A stretch of 64,000 nucleotides of DNA, from contig CAWECY010000010.1 of the NCBI GenBank assembly GCA_963807775.1, positions 434,001 through 498,000 on the forward strand, in the 5' to 3' direction. Source of the DNA: Bog-473 sp963807775 (lineage in GTDB: Bacteria > Actinomycetota > Acidimicrobiia > Acidimicrobiales > RAAP-2). The first letter of the stretch is position 1, and each line of letters begins with the position of its first letter. The translations under genes and the position numbers were made by a program. Shown here piece after piece: positions 51,976 through 59,326 of this stretch. The notes under the pieces were generated by a model. It was not told the origin of the DNA and did no database searches. It saw nothing but the letters and a program-made list of their open reading frames with translations.

Positions 51976-52853
51976 GAGTCCACCTCGTCGACGGGACCTA
52001 CGAGCTGTTTCGTCACTTCTACGGCGCACCACCCCACCGCACCGCGGCGGGTCAGGAGGTGGCCGCGGCGCGGGGCGTGGTCGGTTCCGTGCTGCAGCTA
52101 CTCGAGCAAGGCGCCACCCACGTCGGCGTCGCCACCGATCACGTCATCGAGTCGTTCCGCAACGACCTGTGGCCGGGTTACAAGACGGGGGAGGGGATCG
52201 ATCCCGACCTATGGTCACAGTTCTGGCCCCTCGAAGAGGCGCTCGAAGCGCTCGGCGTCGTGGTCTGGGCCATGGTCGAGGCGGAAGCCGATGACGCGCT
52301 GGCCAGCGCCGCCGCCGTGGCCGCCGAGGACCCCGCGGTCGAGCAGGTGATCATCTGCACCCCGGACAAGGACCTCGGCCAGTGCGTCCGCGCCGCGAGG
52401 GTCGTCCAGCTGGACCGGCGCAAGGACCTCGTGTTCGACGAGGCCGGGGTGGTGGCCAAGTTCGGCGTCCCGCCACCCTCCATCCCGGACTACCTGGCGC
52501 TCGTTGGCGACAGCGCCGACGGGTTTCCCGGACTCTCCGGATGGGGGGCCAAGTCCGCCTCCACCGTGCTGGCCCGCTGGGGCCGCATCGAGGACATCCC
52601 GCCCGACCCGAGCGCCTGGGACGTGACTGTCCGCGGCGCCACCAAGCTGGCCGTCACGCTGCAGGACGACCACGACAACGCGCTGTTGTTCAAGGACCTG
52701 GCCACGTTGCGGGTCGATCCCTCCCTCCTGGGGTCGGTGGACGATCTGCGCTGGACGGGCCCGACCGGCGCGTTCGTCGATGTATGCCGGTCACTGGACG
52801 CGCTCGGTCTGGTGAAGCGGGCGAACAGGCTTGCCGCGGCCAGGGCAGGTTGA
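51972..52853 (+). CDS. 5'-3' exonuclease (PIN/FEN-like)
   Basis: 293 aa from GTG 51972 overlapping the ridA stop. RVHLVDGTYELFRHFYGAPP, THVGVATDHVIESFRNDLWP, YKTGEGIDP, EAEADDALASAAAVAAEDP, VIICTPDKDLGQCV and a helix-hairpin-helix FGVPPPSIPDYLALVGDSAD, GFPGLSGWGAKSAS are the metal-binding acids and H3TH of the Pol I-type exonuclease domain. It is a stand-alone flap nuclease; DNA polymerase I is not adjacent. Likely role in replication or repair. Confidence 0.86.
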   Translation: MRVHLVDGTYELFRHFYGAPPHRTAAGQEVAAARGVVGSVLQLLEQGATHVGVATDHVIESFRNDLWPGYKTGEGIDPDLWSQFWPLEEALEALGVVVWAMVEAEADDALASAAAVAAEDPAVEQVIICTPDKDLGQCVRAARVVQLDRRKDLVFDEAGVVAKFGVPPPSIPDYLALVGDSADGFPGLSGWGAKSASTVLARWGRIEDIPPDPSAWDVTVRGATKLAVTLQDDHDNALLFKDLATLRVDPSLLGSVDDLRWTGPTGAFVDVCRSLDALGLVKRANRLAAARAG

Positions 52854-52930
52854 GCGGCACCAGCTGAATGCTCGTCACAGAGTGAGAGCGCGCAACACAG
52901 CTTTCCTGCGTCTTACGCCTCGACTCCCGC

Positions 52931-53263
52931 ATGCATCGTTTCCGCACGGGGGTTGACTGGGTAGGTCCAGTGTCGGCCAGGGAACTCGAGGCCTACGAAT
53001 CGAGGTGCAAGGTGGTAGGTGCAGCTGTTGTGAGTGTCATGGTCGGTGTGGTCGGAGCGGTCCTCGACTTTGCTGTGGTGGAGAGCCCCTACCAGCACGG
53101 TCTCAACCTCAACACGGTGGGCCTCATTCTCATCATCGTCGGTGCCGTCGGCCTCGTGCTCTCCGTGGCGTTCGGTTTCGGTGGCGGTGGGTTCCATTGG
53201 CACCGCAGCGTCGTCGACGATGGGAACGGGCACGTCGTCCGCCGCGACGACAGCTACGTGTAG
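52931..53263 (+). CDS. Small two-helix membrane protein (DUF6458-like)
   Basis: 110 aa. Two membrane segments VVGAAVVSVMVGVVGAVLDF and LNTVGLILIIVGAVGLVLSV, joined by a short loop and followed by a His/Asp-rich tail (FHWHRSVVDDGNGHVVRRDD). The pattern fits DUF6458 small membrane proteins of Actinobacteria, which usually start nearer the first helix, so the true start may be a downstream GTG. Function unknown. Confidence 0.6.
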   Translation: MHRFRTGVDWVGPVSARELEAYESRCKVVGAAVVSVMVGVVGAVLDFAVVESPYQHGLNLNTVGLILIIVGAVGLVLSVAFGFGGGGFHWHRSVVDDGNGHVVRRDDSYV

Positions 53264-53307
53264 GCGCTTCCCGCCACCTCGCCCTTCCACCGCCTGGGCC
53301 CCAGGCG

Positions 53308-53313
53308 TACAAT
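53308..53313 (+). promoter_or_regulatory. Putative -10 box of secreted-protein gene
   Basis: TACAAT stands eight bases before ATG 53322 with no ribosome-binding site, a leaderless arrangement. Confidence 0.45.
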
Positions 53314-53321
53314 CGAATCCG

Positions 53322-53795
53322 ATGAGGCTTCCCCCGCCCACCCCGTTTCGAGCCTGGGCCTGCGGGCTCGTGCTCGCTGCTTCTGCAGCAACCCTGGCCG
53401 CACCCGCACCAGCTGGTGCCGCCGCGAGCGGCGCCTCCGCCACCTTCTCCGGGTCGCTCAACGGCCACCTCACCACACCCGCAGTCGACTGCAGCGGCGT
53501 CACCGCTCAGTCGGGTGAGATCGACTTCTACCATTCGCTCAAGGGACATGGTGGAACCGAGTGGTCGCTGTTCTTCAACGATCCGCACGCTGGGACATGG
53601 AAGGGTCGCGGTGGCGCATCGACGTCATCGTTCAGCCTGCAATCGGGTGCCGGCATCTCCGTCTCGTGGGTCGGCAAGTCAGGCTCCTTCACGACGAAGG
53701 GCGCCTCCGGAACCGTGAACATGGTCCTCAAGCCCCAGATCGGTTCCTCCGGGCACGGCCTCGTTCACGTCAAGGGCTCCTGGAGCTGTCCTTGA
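53322..53795 (+). CDS. Secreted beta-rich protein
   Basis: 157 aa. Signal peptide (FRAWACGLVLAASAATLAAP, cleavage near AGAAA at residue 32). The mature domain has alternating beta-prone stretches: ATFSGSLNGHLTTPAVDCSG, VTAQSGEIDFYHSLKG, STSSFSLQSGAGISVSWVG, SGTVNMVLKPQIGSSGHG, and two cysteines (C58, C156). No named family recognised. Transcript likely leaderless. Confidence 0.65.
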   Translation: MRLPPPTPFRAWACGLVLAASAATLAAPAPAGAAASGASATFSGSLNGHLTTPAVDCSGVTAQSGEIDFYHSLKGHGGTEWSLFFNDPHAGTWKGRGGASTSSFSLQSGAGISVSWVGKSGSFTTKGASGTVNMVLKPQIGSSGHGLVHVKGSWSCP

Positions 53796-54094
53796 GGGCG
53801 GTGCGCTCGTCACGAGTCGACTTCGGGGACGGACGCGTGAGGCGACGAGGAGACCCGGGATACGCGGCGCACCTCCTGGACTGCACAACGGCCGGAACCC
53901 AACCATAGAAGTTCGGACCACGCTGAGGGCCGAGCCTCAGACGATGGAACCGGCAAAAGGCGGGCGAACGAGGTGCAGGTGAACAAGGACTCTGGCCGTT
54001 CCACCCGCCCACCCGCCTGCCCGCCGAACAAGGCGTCCGGTATCCTGATCGCGGAGGCAGCCCCGCTTTGGATGCTGTCCAAGGGGGTTACACC
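53796..54094. other. Intergenic region before the membrane protein
   Basis: About 300 bases with no convincing gene. TATCCT at 54041-54046 could be a -10 box for the gene starting at 54095. Base composition and stops on both strands do not fit coding sequence. Confidence 0.4.
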
Positions 54095-56026
54095 ATGGAC
54101 GTTGGCACCGACTCGAACCGTTCGATCGCGGCGCGCCTCCACTTGAGCCGGCGCTCGTTGCAGATCGCGCTCGGCCTGATCTGGATCATTGACGGACTCT
54201 TGAAGTTCCAGCCTGCGCTCTTCAAGCCCGCCTTCGTCGACATCGTGATCCGGCCGATGGCTATCGGCCAGCCGACCGTAATGGCGTCGACCATCAACCA
54301 CATGGCGAATTTCTTGTCGCATGAGGCCACCATGTGGGTCGCCGTCTTCGGACTGATTGAGATCGCCATTGGCCTTGCCATGCTGTTCTCCCGGACGGTC
54401 AAGCCCGCGCTCATCGCCTCGTTCATTTGGGGTGGCGGCATCTACCTCTTCGGCGAGGGGTTCGGCATGGTCCTCACAGGACACACCTCACCCCTCGCTG
54501 GCGCGCCGGGTGCCGTCTGCTTCTACGTCCTTCTCGGCGTCATGGTGTGGCCGCGGGAAGAGACGGATCCGAATCGAGCCCGGGTCGGTGCCGAGTCCTC
54601 CGTCGCCGGCCGTGGTCTCTTTGGTGGAACGGGCGCCCTGTTGGTGTGGGCGGCCATCTGGGTCTTCGAAGCGATCATCTGGATGTTCCCCGCCAACCGC
54701 ACCGGCAATGCTGTGACCAATCAAATGTCCGCGACCGCCGGTGGGGAACCTGGCTGGTACGCCCAACTCCTGCATGCGTTCGGCCATGCCTTTACGGGTG
54801 CGGGCGTGTGGGTGGCCGTGCTTCTCGCTGCAACCTCCATCGTCATTGCCCTCGGGCCGCTGGTCTCCAACCGGATTGAGGTCTTCATCTTCCTCGGCAT
54901 CGCTCTCGCCTTGGGCTACTGGGTGACCGGAGAGGGAGTCGGCGAGCTCCTCACGTTCGGTGGAACGGATCCGAGCAACGGGCCGATCATTGCGCTCATC
55001 GGTCTGTCCATTCTGCCGCTGGTGCCCGCACAGGCCAGCGAGCCCACACCAGCGGCCCGACTCATGTCCAAGTACCCACTGGGTGCCGTACTCGGGGTGC
55101 TGGGGCTTGCTCTGGTGCCGTTGGCCGTCGCCGTCACTCCGGCCGGCACCGAAGTCGTCGTCTCGGCCTCGCGCACCTCGCCTTCCTCAGTTGCCTCAGC
55201 CAGTGCAATCAGGAGCACGACAAGATCCGAGAGCTCCATGGCTGGCATGTCGATGGGGGGCTCAACGTCGGCGCCGTCCCCTCGGGGTGGCGCGAAGCGG
55301 TCGATGAACATGTCGGCGATGGCCGGCCTGAATGTCACTGAGTCCAACTGGAAATACACCGGGCCTCCGCTGCCGCCAGCCGAAGTGAACGAGCTCGTCG
55401 TCTCGAGTGAAGAGCAGGACAAGGGCCACGAGATGCAGACTCCGAATTGCACCGCCAACCCCACTGCGCAACAGGTCCTGGGAGCGACCGAGTACGTGCA
55501 GGCCGTGTCAGCCGCCGTCTCCAAGTACAAGGATTTGAGTGTGGCGATCGCAGCTGGCTACGTCCCGATCACAACCACGAATTATCCAGTGGTGCATTAC
55601 CTGAACTTCAGGTACATGAACCAGACGGACATCATGAATCCGAACAAGGTGGATTCCCTGGTCTATGCCACCACCCCCTATGGTCCGGTGCTCGTGGCGG
55701 CGATGTTCCTGATGCCTGGTGCTGGCGACGGTCCGATGCCCTACGGCTGCCTTGTGCAGTGGCACGCGCACACCAACCTGTGCACGAGTGACAGCACGCA
55801 CCTGATCGACGGACTGCAGCCGTGTAACGCCGGCTCCACCGCCGATCCAACCACGCCCTTCATGACCCACGTCTGGCAGGTGCCGGTGGCCGGTGGACCG
55901 CTGGCCATCGACCCCTCCGACCTCCAAGTAGTGGAGGCGGCGATCATGGCTCAACAGCAGGGCTCGGCTCCGACCACGAGCGGTGTGCCGCCACCCGTGG
56001 AGACCGCCTCGCCTTCCCCCGGCTGA
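54095..56026 (+). CDS. Large polytopic membrane protein with Met-rich loop and extracytoplasmic domain
   Basis: 643 aa. ATG 54095 is preceded by AAGGGGG, better than the upstream ATG 54068. Residues 1-330 contain about eight membrane helices (QIALGLIWIIDGLLKF, WVAVFGLIEIAIGLAMLF, GAVCFYVLLGVMVWP, LLVWAAIWVFEAIIWMF, and others), resembling DoxX-like membrane proteins. Residues 380-415 are Met/Ser-rich (SSMAGMSMGGS, RSMNMSAMAG), a pattern typical of copper binding. The C-terminal 220 residues form a soluble domain with QVLGATEYVQAVSAAVSKYK, PVVHYLNFRYMNQTDIMNPN, and LVQWHAHTNLCTSD, where His and Cys could bind metal. Family not named with certainty. Confidence 0.65.
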   Translation: MDVGTDSNRSIAARLHLSRRSLQIALGLIWIIDGLLKFQPALFKPAFVDIVIRPMAIGQPTVMASTINHMANFLSHEATMWVAVFGLIEIAIGLAMLFSRTVKPALIASFIWGGGIYLFGEGFGMVLTGHTSPLAGAPGAVCFYVLLGVMVWPREETDPNRARVGAESSVAGRGLFGGTGALLVWAAIWVFEAIIWMFPANRTGNAVTNQMSATAGGEPGWYAQLLHAFGHAFTGAGVWVAVLLAATSIVIALGPLVSNRIEVFIFLGIALALGYWVTGEGVGELLTFGGTDPSNGPIIALIGLSILPLVPAQASEPTPAARLMSKYPLGAVLGVLGLALVPLAVAVTPAGTEVVVSASRTSPSSVASASAIRSTTRSESSMAGMSMGGSTSAPSPRGGAKRSMNMSAMAGLNVTESNWKYTGPPLPPAEVNELVVSSEEQDKGHEMQTPNCTANPTAQQVLGATEYVQAVSAAVSKYKDLSVAIAAGYVPITTTNYPVVHYLNFRYMNQTDIMNPNKVDSLVYATTPYGPVLVAAMFLMPGAGDGPMPYGCLVQWHAHTNLCTSDSTHLIDGLQPCNAGSTADPTTPFMTHVWQVPVAGGPLAIDPSDLQVVEAAIMAQQQGSAPTTSGVPPPVETASPSPG

Positions 56027-56354
56027 GAAAACCTAAAACCGATCGGGTATGACTTCTTTCATGCCCCTCAGGTCTGAGCCAACTCAGTGGAGGACGCGGA
56101 ACGTTCGACCGCACGGGAGCGGAGAGCATGAGACTGCTTTCAAACCTGCCTCAGACAGTAAAGGTCCTGCTCAACGGCACCATCTCTACAGGTAACTCGG
56201 ACGTGTTCCAGCAGTCGTCGATGCCCACCGTTGCCCCTGCCCGAGAATCGATGCCTGCCCCCTGCGCCTGTTCGGGAAGTCGGGCTCAACGGATGATGCT
56301 CCGAAGGCAAGCGACGTACGGCGCTCTCTGAACAGGGCACCCTGGGCGACCTAG
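56027..56354. other. Intergenic stretch left of the IS1182-type element
   Basis: About 330 bases without a recognised gene. A 67-codon frame at 56128-56331 (MRLLSNLPQTVKVLLNGTIS) has a moderate ribosome-binding site but no family resemblance. Lower GC than the housekeeping parts. CTAG at its end (56351-56354) is the target copy of the insertion. Confidence 0.4.
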
Positions 56355-58080
56355 GAGACTGTTGAACAAACGGCATTCTCCGAGTTCAGGAGCACGGGTG
56401 CCGTGAGCTTCTGGGCTGGGGGTGGATGAATCGACGATGGGCCTCGGAGACGCGCGTTCTTCGGGCCGCATGGGTCGCACAAATGTTCCTCGAACTCCTA
56501 CATCTTGAGGATCCACTCACCGTCGTGGTCCAGACCGAGGTTGACCAACCGTCTGAGGTTGATGGCGGCGATGCGCAGCGAGAGACCAAGCTGGTTTCTC
56601 TTCACACCTCGGAATCTGACTCGCCGATGGTTGTCGGCCACCAGCCATGCGATCGATCGTTCCACCATCGGACGCCATCGTCGATAGTCCTCGGCGAAGT
56701 CGCCCTCTCGCCATGCCCGTCGGGATTCCACTAGCTCGTTGTCGTGAGGGTGCAGGTGGAGGGTGCGACCGTCTTTGGATTTGGTGCACCGACCCCGGAG
56801 GGGACATCCGCGACAGTGGATTCCGAACACGGCGGCGCGACCAGCGGTGATCGAGACCGTGTGGCCACGGGGACAGGTTGCGGTGCGTGCCCCCTCGTCG
56901 ACGACGAAGTCCTCCCGTTCGAAGCCACCGGGCACGGCCGGTGTCGTCGGCCAGGGCTTGATGGCGCGCCGGTGCTTGGCCTTGCCCAGGGCACTCAGCG
57001 TCTCACCGGATCCATAGGCACCATCGCCTAGAACCTCGAGTCCGGGCTGCTCGTCGGCCAAGAGCGCGACGCCGGTTGACCCATCGGCGGTATTGGCCGG
57101 GGTGAGGGCGCAGGCGGTCACCAAGCCGGTTTCGGGTTCGATGGCGATGTGGGCCTTGTAGCCATCGCGATACTCAGATCGCGACTTGTGCATGTGGCGG
57201 GCCTCGGGGTCCACGGTGGAAATGACCCGGTTTGGGGCCACTTTTCGGGCGATCTTCCAGGTGCCGTCGTCAAGTTGTTCGACGTCTTGACCGGCGACGA
57301 GGGCCAGCAGCCCGAGTGCGGAGGTGGCCTCGTCCTCGTCGGTCGCATCTTCGAACTCGGCCAGGAGATGGAGGGCATCGTTGACCAGTCCATCGACGAG
57401 GGCCTCCTTGGCGACGGGGTCGTCCCAGGCGATCAACGGCTTGCCACCTGACTCGTAGTCGTGGGCACAAACGCTCACGTCTTTGGCTCCGGGAACGAGC
57501 CGACGGACCCGGCGGACGGCGGCGATCAGCTGGGTCACGGTGTCTTGGGTGGCCACGGCGTCGTCGAGCAGGGTCGAGTCGAGGGCTCTTTTGGTCTTGC
57601 CCTTCAACACCCCGGTGGCATCGATGACCGAACGCACGGCGTCGAAGATCCGTTCGGGGTGTTCGGACTGGCGCAGCCGGGTGCGCCAATAGGTGAGGAC
57701 CGAGAAGTCGAACCCCTCGTCGTCGAGCGCCAACCCGCAGGCCACCTTCCAGCTGATCCGGTCGCGCAGCGCCCGAGCGGCGTCACGGTCGGAGAGCCCT
57801 TCGAGGGCCTGGAGAACCATGACCGTGGCCACCACATCGGCGGGGATCGACGGTCGACCGCGACCTGACGGGAACAGGTCTTCGAACATCTCGTCGGGAA
57901 ACAGATCGTGGCGGTGATCTGCCAAAAACGCCTCGACGCTTGCTTCAGGGACGAGTTGTCGGCACAGGGCCGCGGCGTCGAGCAGCTCAGGGTTGGATTC
58001 GCTGTGTCCTTGCACCTGCCAATTCTCGACCATCCACGCTCAAAACGCGAGCATTGACGGGAGATTTTTTCAACAGTCTC
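56355..58080. mobile_element. IS1182-type insertion sequence
   Basis: 1,726 bp with terminal repeats GAGACTGTTGAACAAA (56355-56370) and TTTTTTCAACAGTCTC (58065-58080), fifteen of sixteen bases complementary. CTAG lies directly outside both ends (56351-56354 and 58081-58084), consistent with a 4-bp target duplication. It carries one transposase on the minus strand. It sits exactly at the left border of the IS630-type element. Confidence 0.88.
56498..58033 (-). CDS. IS1182-family transposase
   Basis: 511 aa, intact. DLFPSGRGRPSIPADVVATV, LEGLSDRDAARALRDRISWK, LTYWRTRLRQSEHPERIFD and ALDSTLLDDAVATQDTVTQL (first Asp region), EYRDGYKAHIAIEPETGLVT, VLGDGAYGSGETLSALG, and RRWRPMVERSIAWLVADNHR (Glu) follow the DDE plan of this family. 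A C-x2-C/C zinc-like segment GIHCRGCPLRGRCTKS is typical. The element appears recent. Confidence 0.93.
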   Translation of the reverse strand: MVENWQVQGHSESNPELLDAAALCRQLVPEASVEAFLADHRHDLFPDEMFEDLFPSGRGRPSIPADVVATVMVLQALEGLSDRDAARALRDRISWKVACGLALDDEGFDFSVLTYWRTRLRQSEHPERIFDAVRSVIDATGVLKGKTKRALDSTLLDDAVATQDTVTQLIAAVRRVRRLVPGAKDVSVCAHDYESGGKPLIAWDDPVAKEALVDGLVNDALHLLAEFEDATDEDEATSALGLLALVAGQDVEQLDDGTWKIARKVAPNRVISTVDPEARHMHKSRSEYRDGYKAHIAIEPETGLVTACALTPANTADGSTGVALLADEQPGLEVLGDGAYGSGETLSALGKAKHRRAIKPWPTTPAVPGGFEREDFVVDEGARTATCPRGHTVSITAGRAAVFGIHCRGCPLRGRCTKSKDGRTLHLHPHDNELVESRRAWREGDFAEDYRRWRPMVERSIAWLVADNHRRVRFRGVKRNQLGLSLRIAAINLRRLVNLGLDHDGEWILKM

Positions 58081-59224
58081 CTAGTGCCGCGTCAGGCAAC
58101 GTTTCGCGCTTTACCAGTTCACGTAACGTTTTGTCGTGAGCGTTGCGGTTGCGCCAAATGATGTAGCGACGGATCATCGAGTTCTGCTCCTCGTGTGAGC
58201 GGTGGTCGGTGCCGTCGAGGGTGAAGTAACGCAGCGCCTGGAACTGGGCCTCGATCCGGTTCATCCAGCTGGCGTTGGTTGGCACATACGCCAGTTCGAC
58301 GTTGTTGGCTTCGGCCCAGTCGCCCACGCGCGAATCGACCTTGGTCGAGAGATGCGGACTGAAGTTGTCCATGACGATGGCGATGCGGACGTTCGGTGGG
58401 TACAAGGTGCGCAGGTAGCGGCAGAACTCGAGGAACGTCGTCCGGTCCTTCTTCAACTTGACGTGGCCGTAGATCTTGTCCTGGTTCAGGTCGTAGGCGG
58501 CCATCAGATGACGGACCCCGTTCTTGCGGGTGTAGGTGGCCCGGCGGCGCCGGCGTCGTGGTTCTTCGCACCCTTCGCCTTTAACGATTCTCGGCGCCCA
58601 CTGCTTGCCCGGCCGGGGCAAGAGGTTGAGCGGGCCGAACTCGTCCATGCAGATGACGACGCCGGGGTCGCCCTTCTTCGGTTTTGCCTTGCCATCGGCA
58701 ATTTCATAGAGCTCGAGCACCCGGTTCTTCTTGGCCTCGAAGTCGGGGTCATTGGACTGTTTGTAGGTCTTGATCACTTGAAAGGAGACACCCTCCTCGC
58801 GGAGGAGCACGCGCAGACCCTCGTGGCTGATGTCGTCGACCACCCCCTCGGCGACGAGGAACTCGGCCAGCTTGGACAAGCTCCAGGTGGAAAAGGGCAG
58901 GTCGTGGTCGACCGGTCGTGACAAGGCGATCTTTTTGATCTCCCGGCGCTCGGGCAGGGTGAATTTCGGTGGTCGGCCGCCCGAGTACTTGGCGGCCAAC
59001 GAATCGAACCCGTCGGCGTTGAAGTTGTGGATGACCTCTCTGACCCGGTCTTCTGAGGTGAAGGCGATCTTGGCGATGGCCGGGACGTCCATCCTCTGGG
59101 CCGACCAGAGCACGATCTGGGCTCTTCGCCATCGCACCACCGAGCCCGAGCCCCGGCGCACGATCGAGAGGAGCTTTCGTCCCTCTTCGTTGGTGATGTC
59201 CCGCACTGCCACGCGTTCTGCCAT
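58070..59224 (-). CDS. IS630-family transposase
   Basis: 384 aa from ATG 59224. N-terminal HTH part DITNEEGRKLLSIVRRGSGS, IAKIAFTSEDRVREVIHNFN; DDE domain VVICMDEFGPLNLLPRPGKQ (first D), IAIVMDNFSPHLSTKVD (second D) and NASWMNRIEAQFQALRYFTL (E). The frame runs through the left terminal repeat and beyond the element: its final residues LGDC and the TGA at 58070-58072 come from the neighbouring IS1182-type end. Before that insertion the protein would have ended elsewhere in flanking DNA. Confidence 0.9.
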   Translation of the reverse strand: MAERVAVRDITNEEGRKLLSIVRRGSGSVVRWRRAQIVLWSAQRMDVPAIAKIAFTSEDRVREVIHNFNADGFDSLAAKYSGGRPPKFTLPERREIKKIALSRPVDHDLPFSTWSLSKLAEFLVAEGVVDDISHEGLRVLLREEGVSFQVIKTYKQSNDPDFEAKKNRVLELYEIADGKAKPKKGDPGVVICMDEFGPLNLLPRPGKQWAPRIVKGEGCEEPRRRRRRATYTRKNGVRHLMAAYDLNQDKIYGHVKLKKDRTTFLEFCRYLRTLYPPNVRIAIVMDNFSPHLSTKVDSRVGDWAEANNVELAYVPTNASWMNRIEAQFQALRYFTLDGTDHRSHEEQNSMIRRYIIWRNRNAHDKTLRELVKRETLPDAALGDC

Positions 59225-59293
59225 GGCACCACTTTGCGCGACCCGAAGATCAAAGTGGTGGACGCGCCCCACCAACGTTGCCGGTCACGGCAC
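58084..59293. mobile_element. IS630-type insertion sequence
   Basis: 1,210 bp. Terminal repeats GTGCCGCGTCAGGCAACGTT (58084-58103) and AACGTTGCCGGTCACGGCAC (59274-59293) match at 17 of 20 positions. TA dinucleotides flank both ends (58082-58083, 59294-59295), the expected target duplication for this family. The left border now abuts the IS1182-type element. Confidence 0.88.
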
Positions 59294-59326
59294 TAGCATC
59301 GGTAGCAACCATCACCGGGGGGCGAG

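Noticed and set aside
56128..56331. 67-codon frame as a gene
   Set aside because: No homology cue, weak start context, and next to an insertion border; described only as part of the intergenic stretch.
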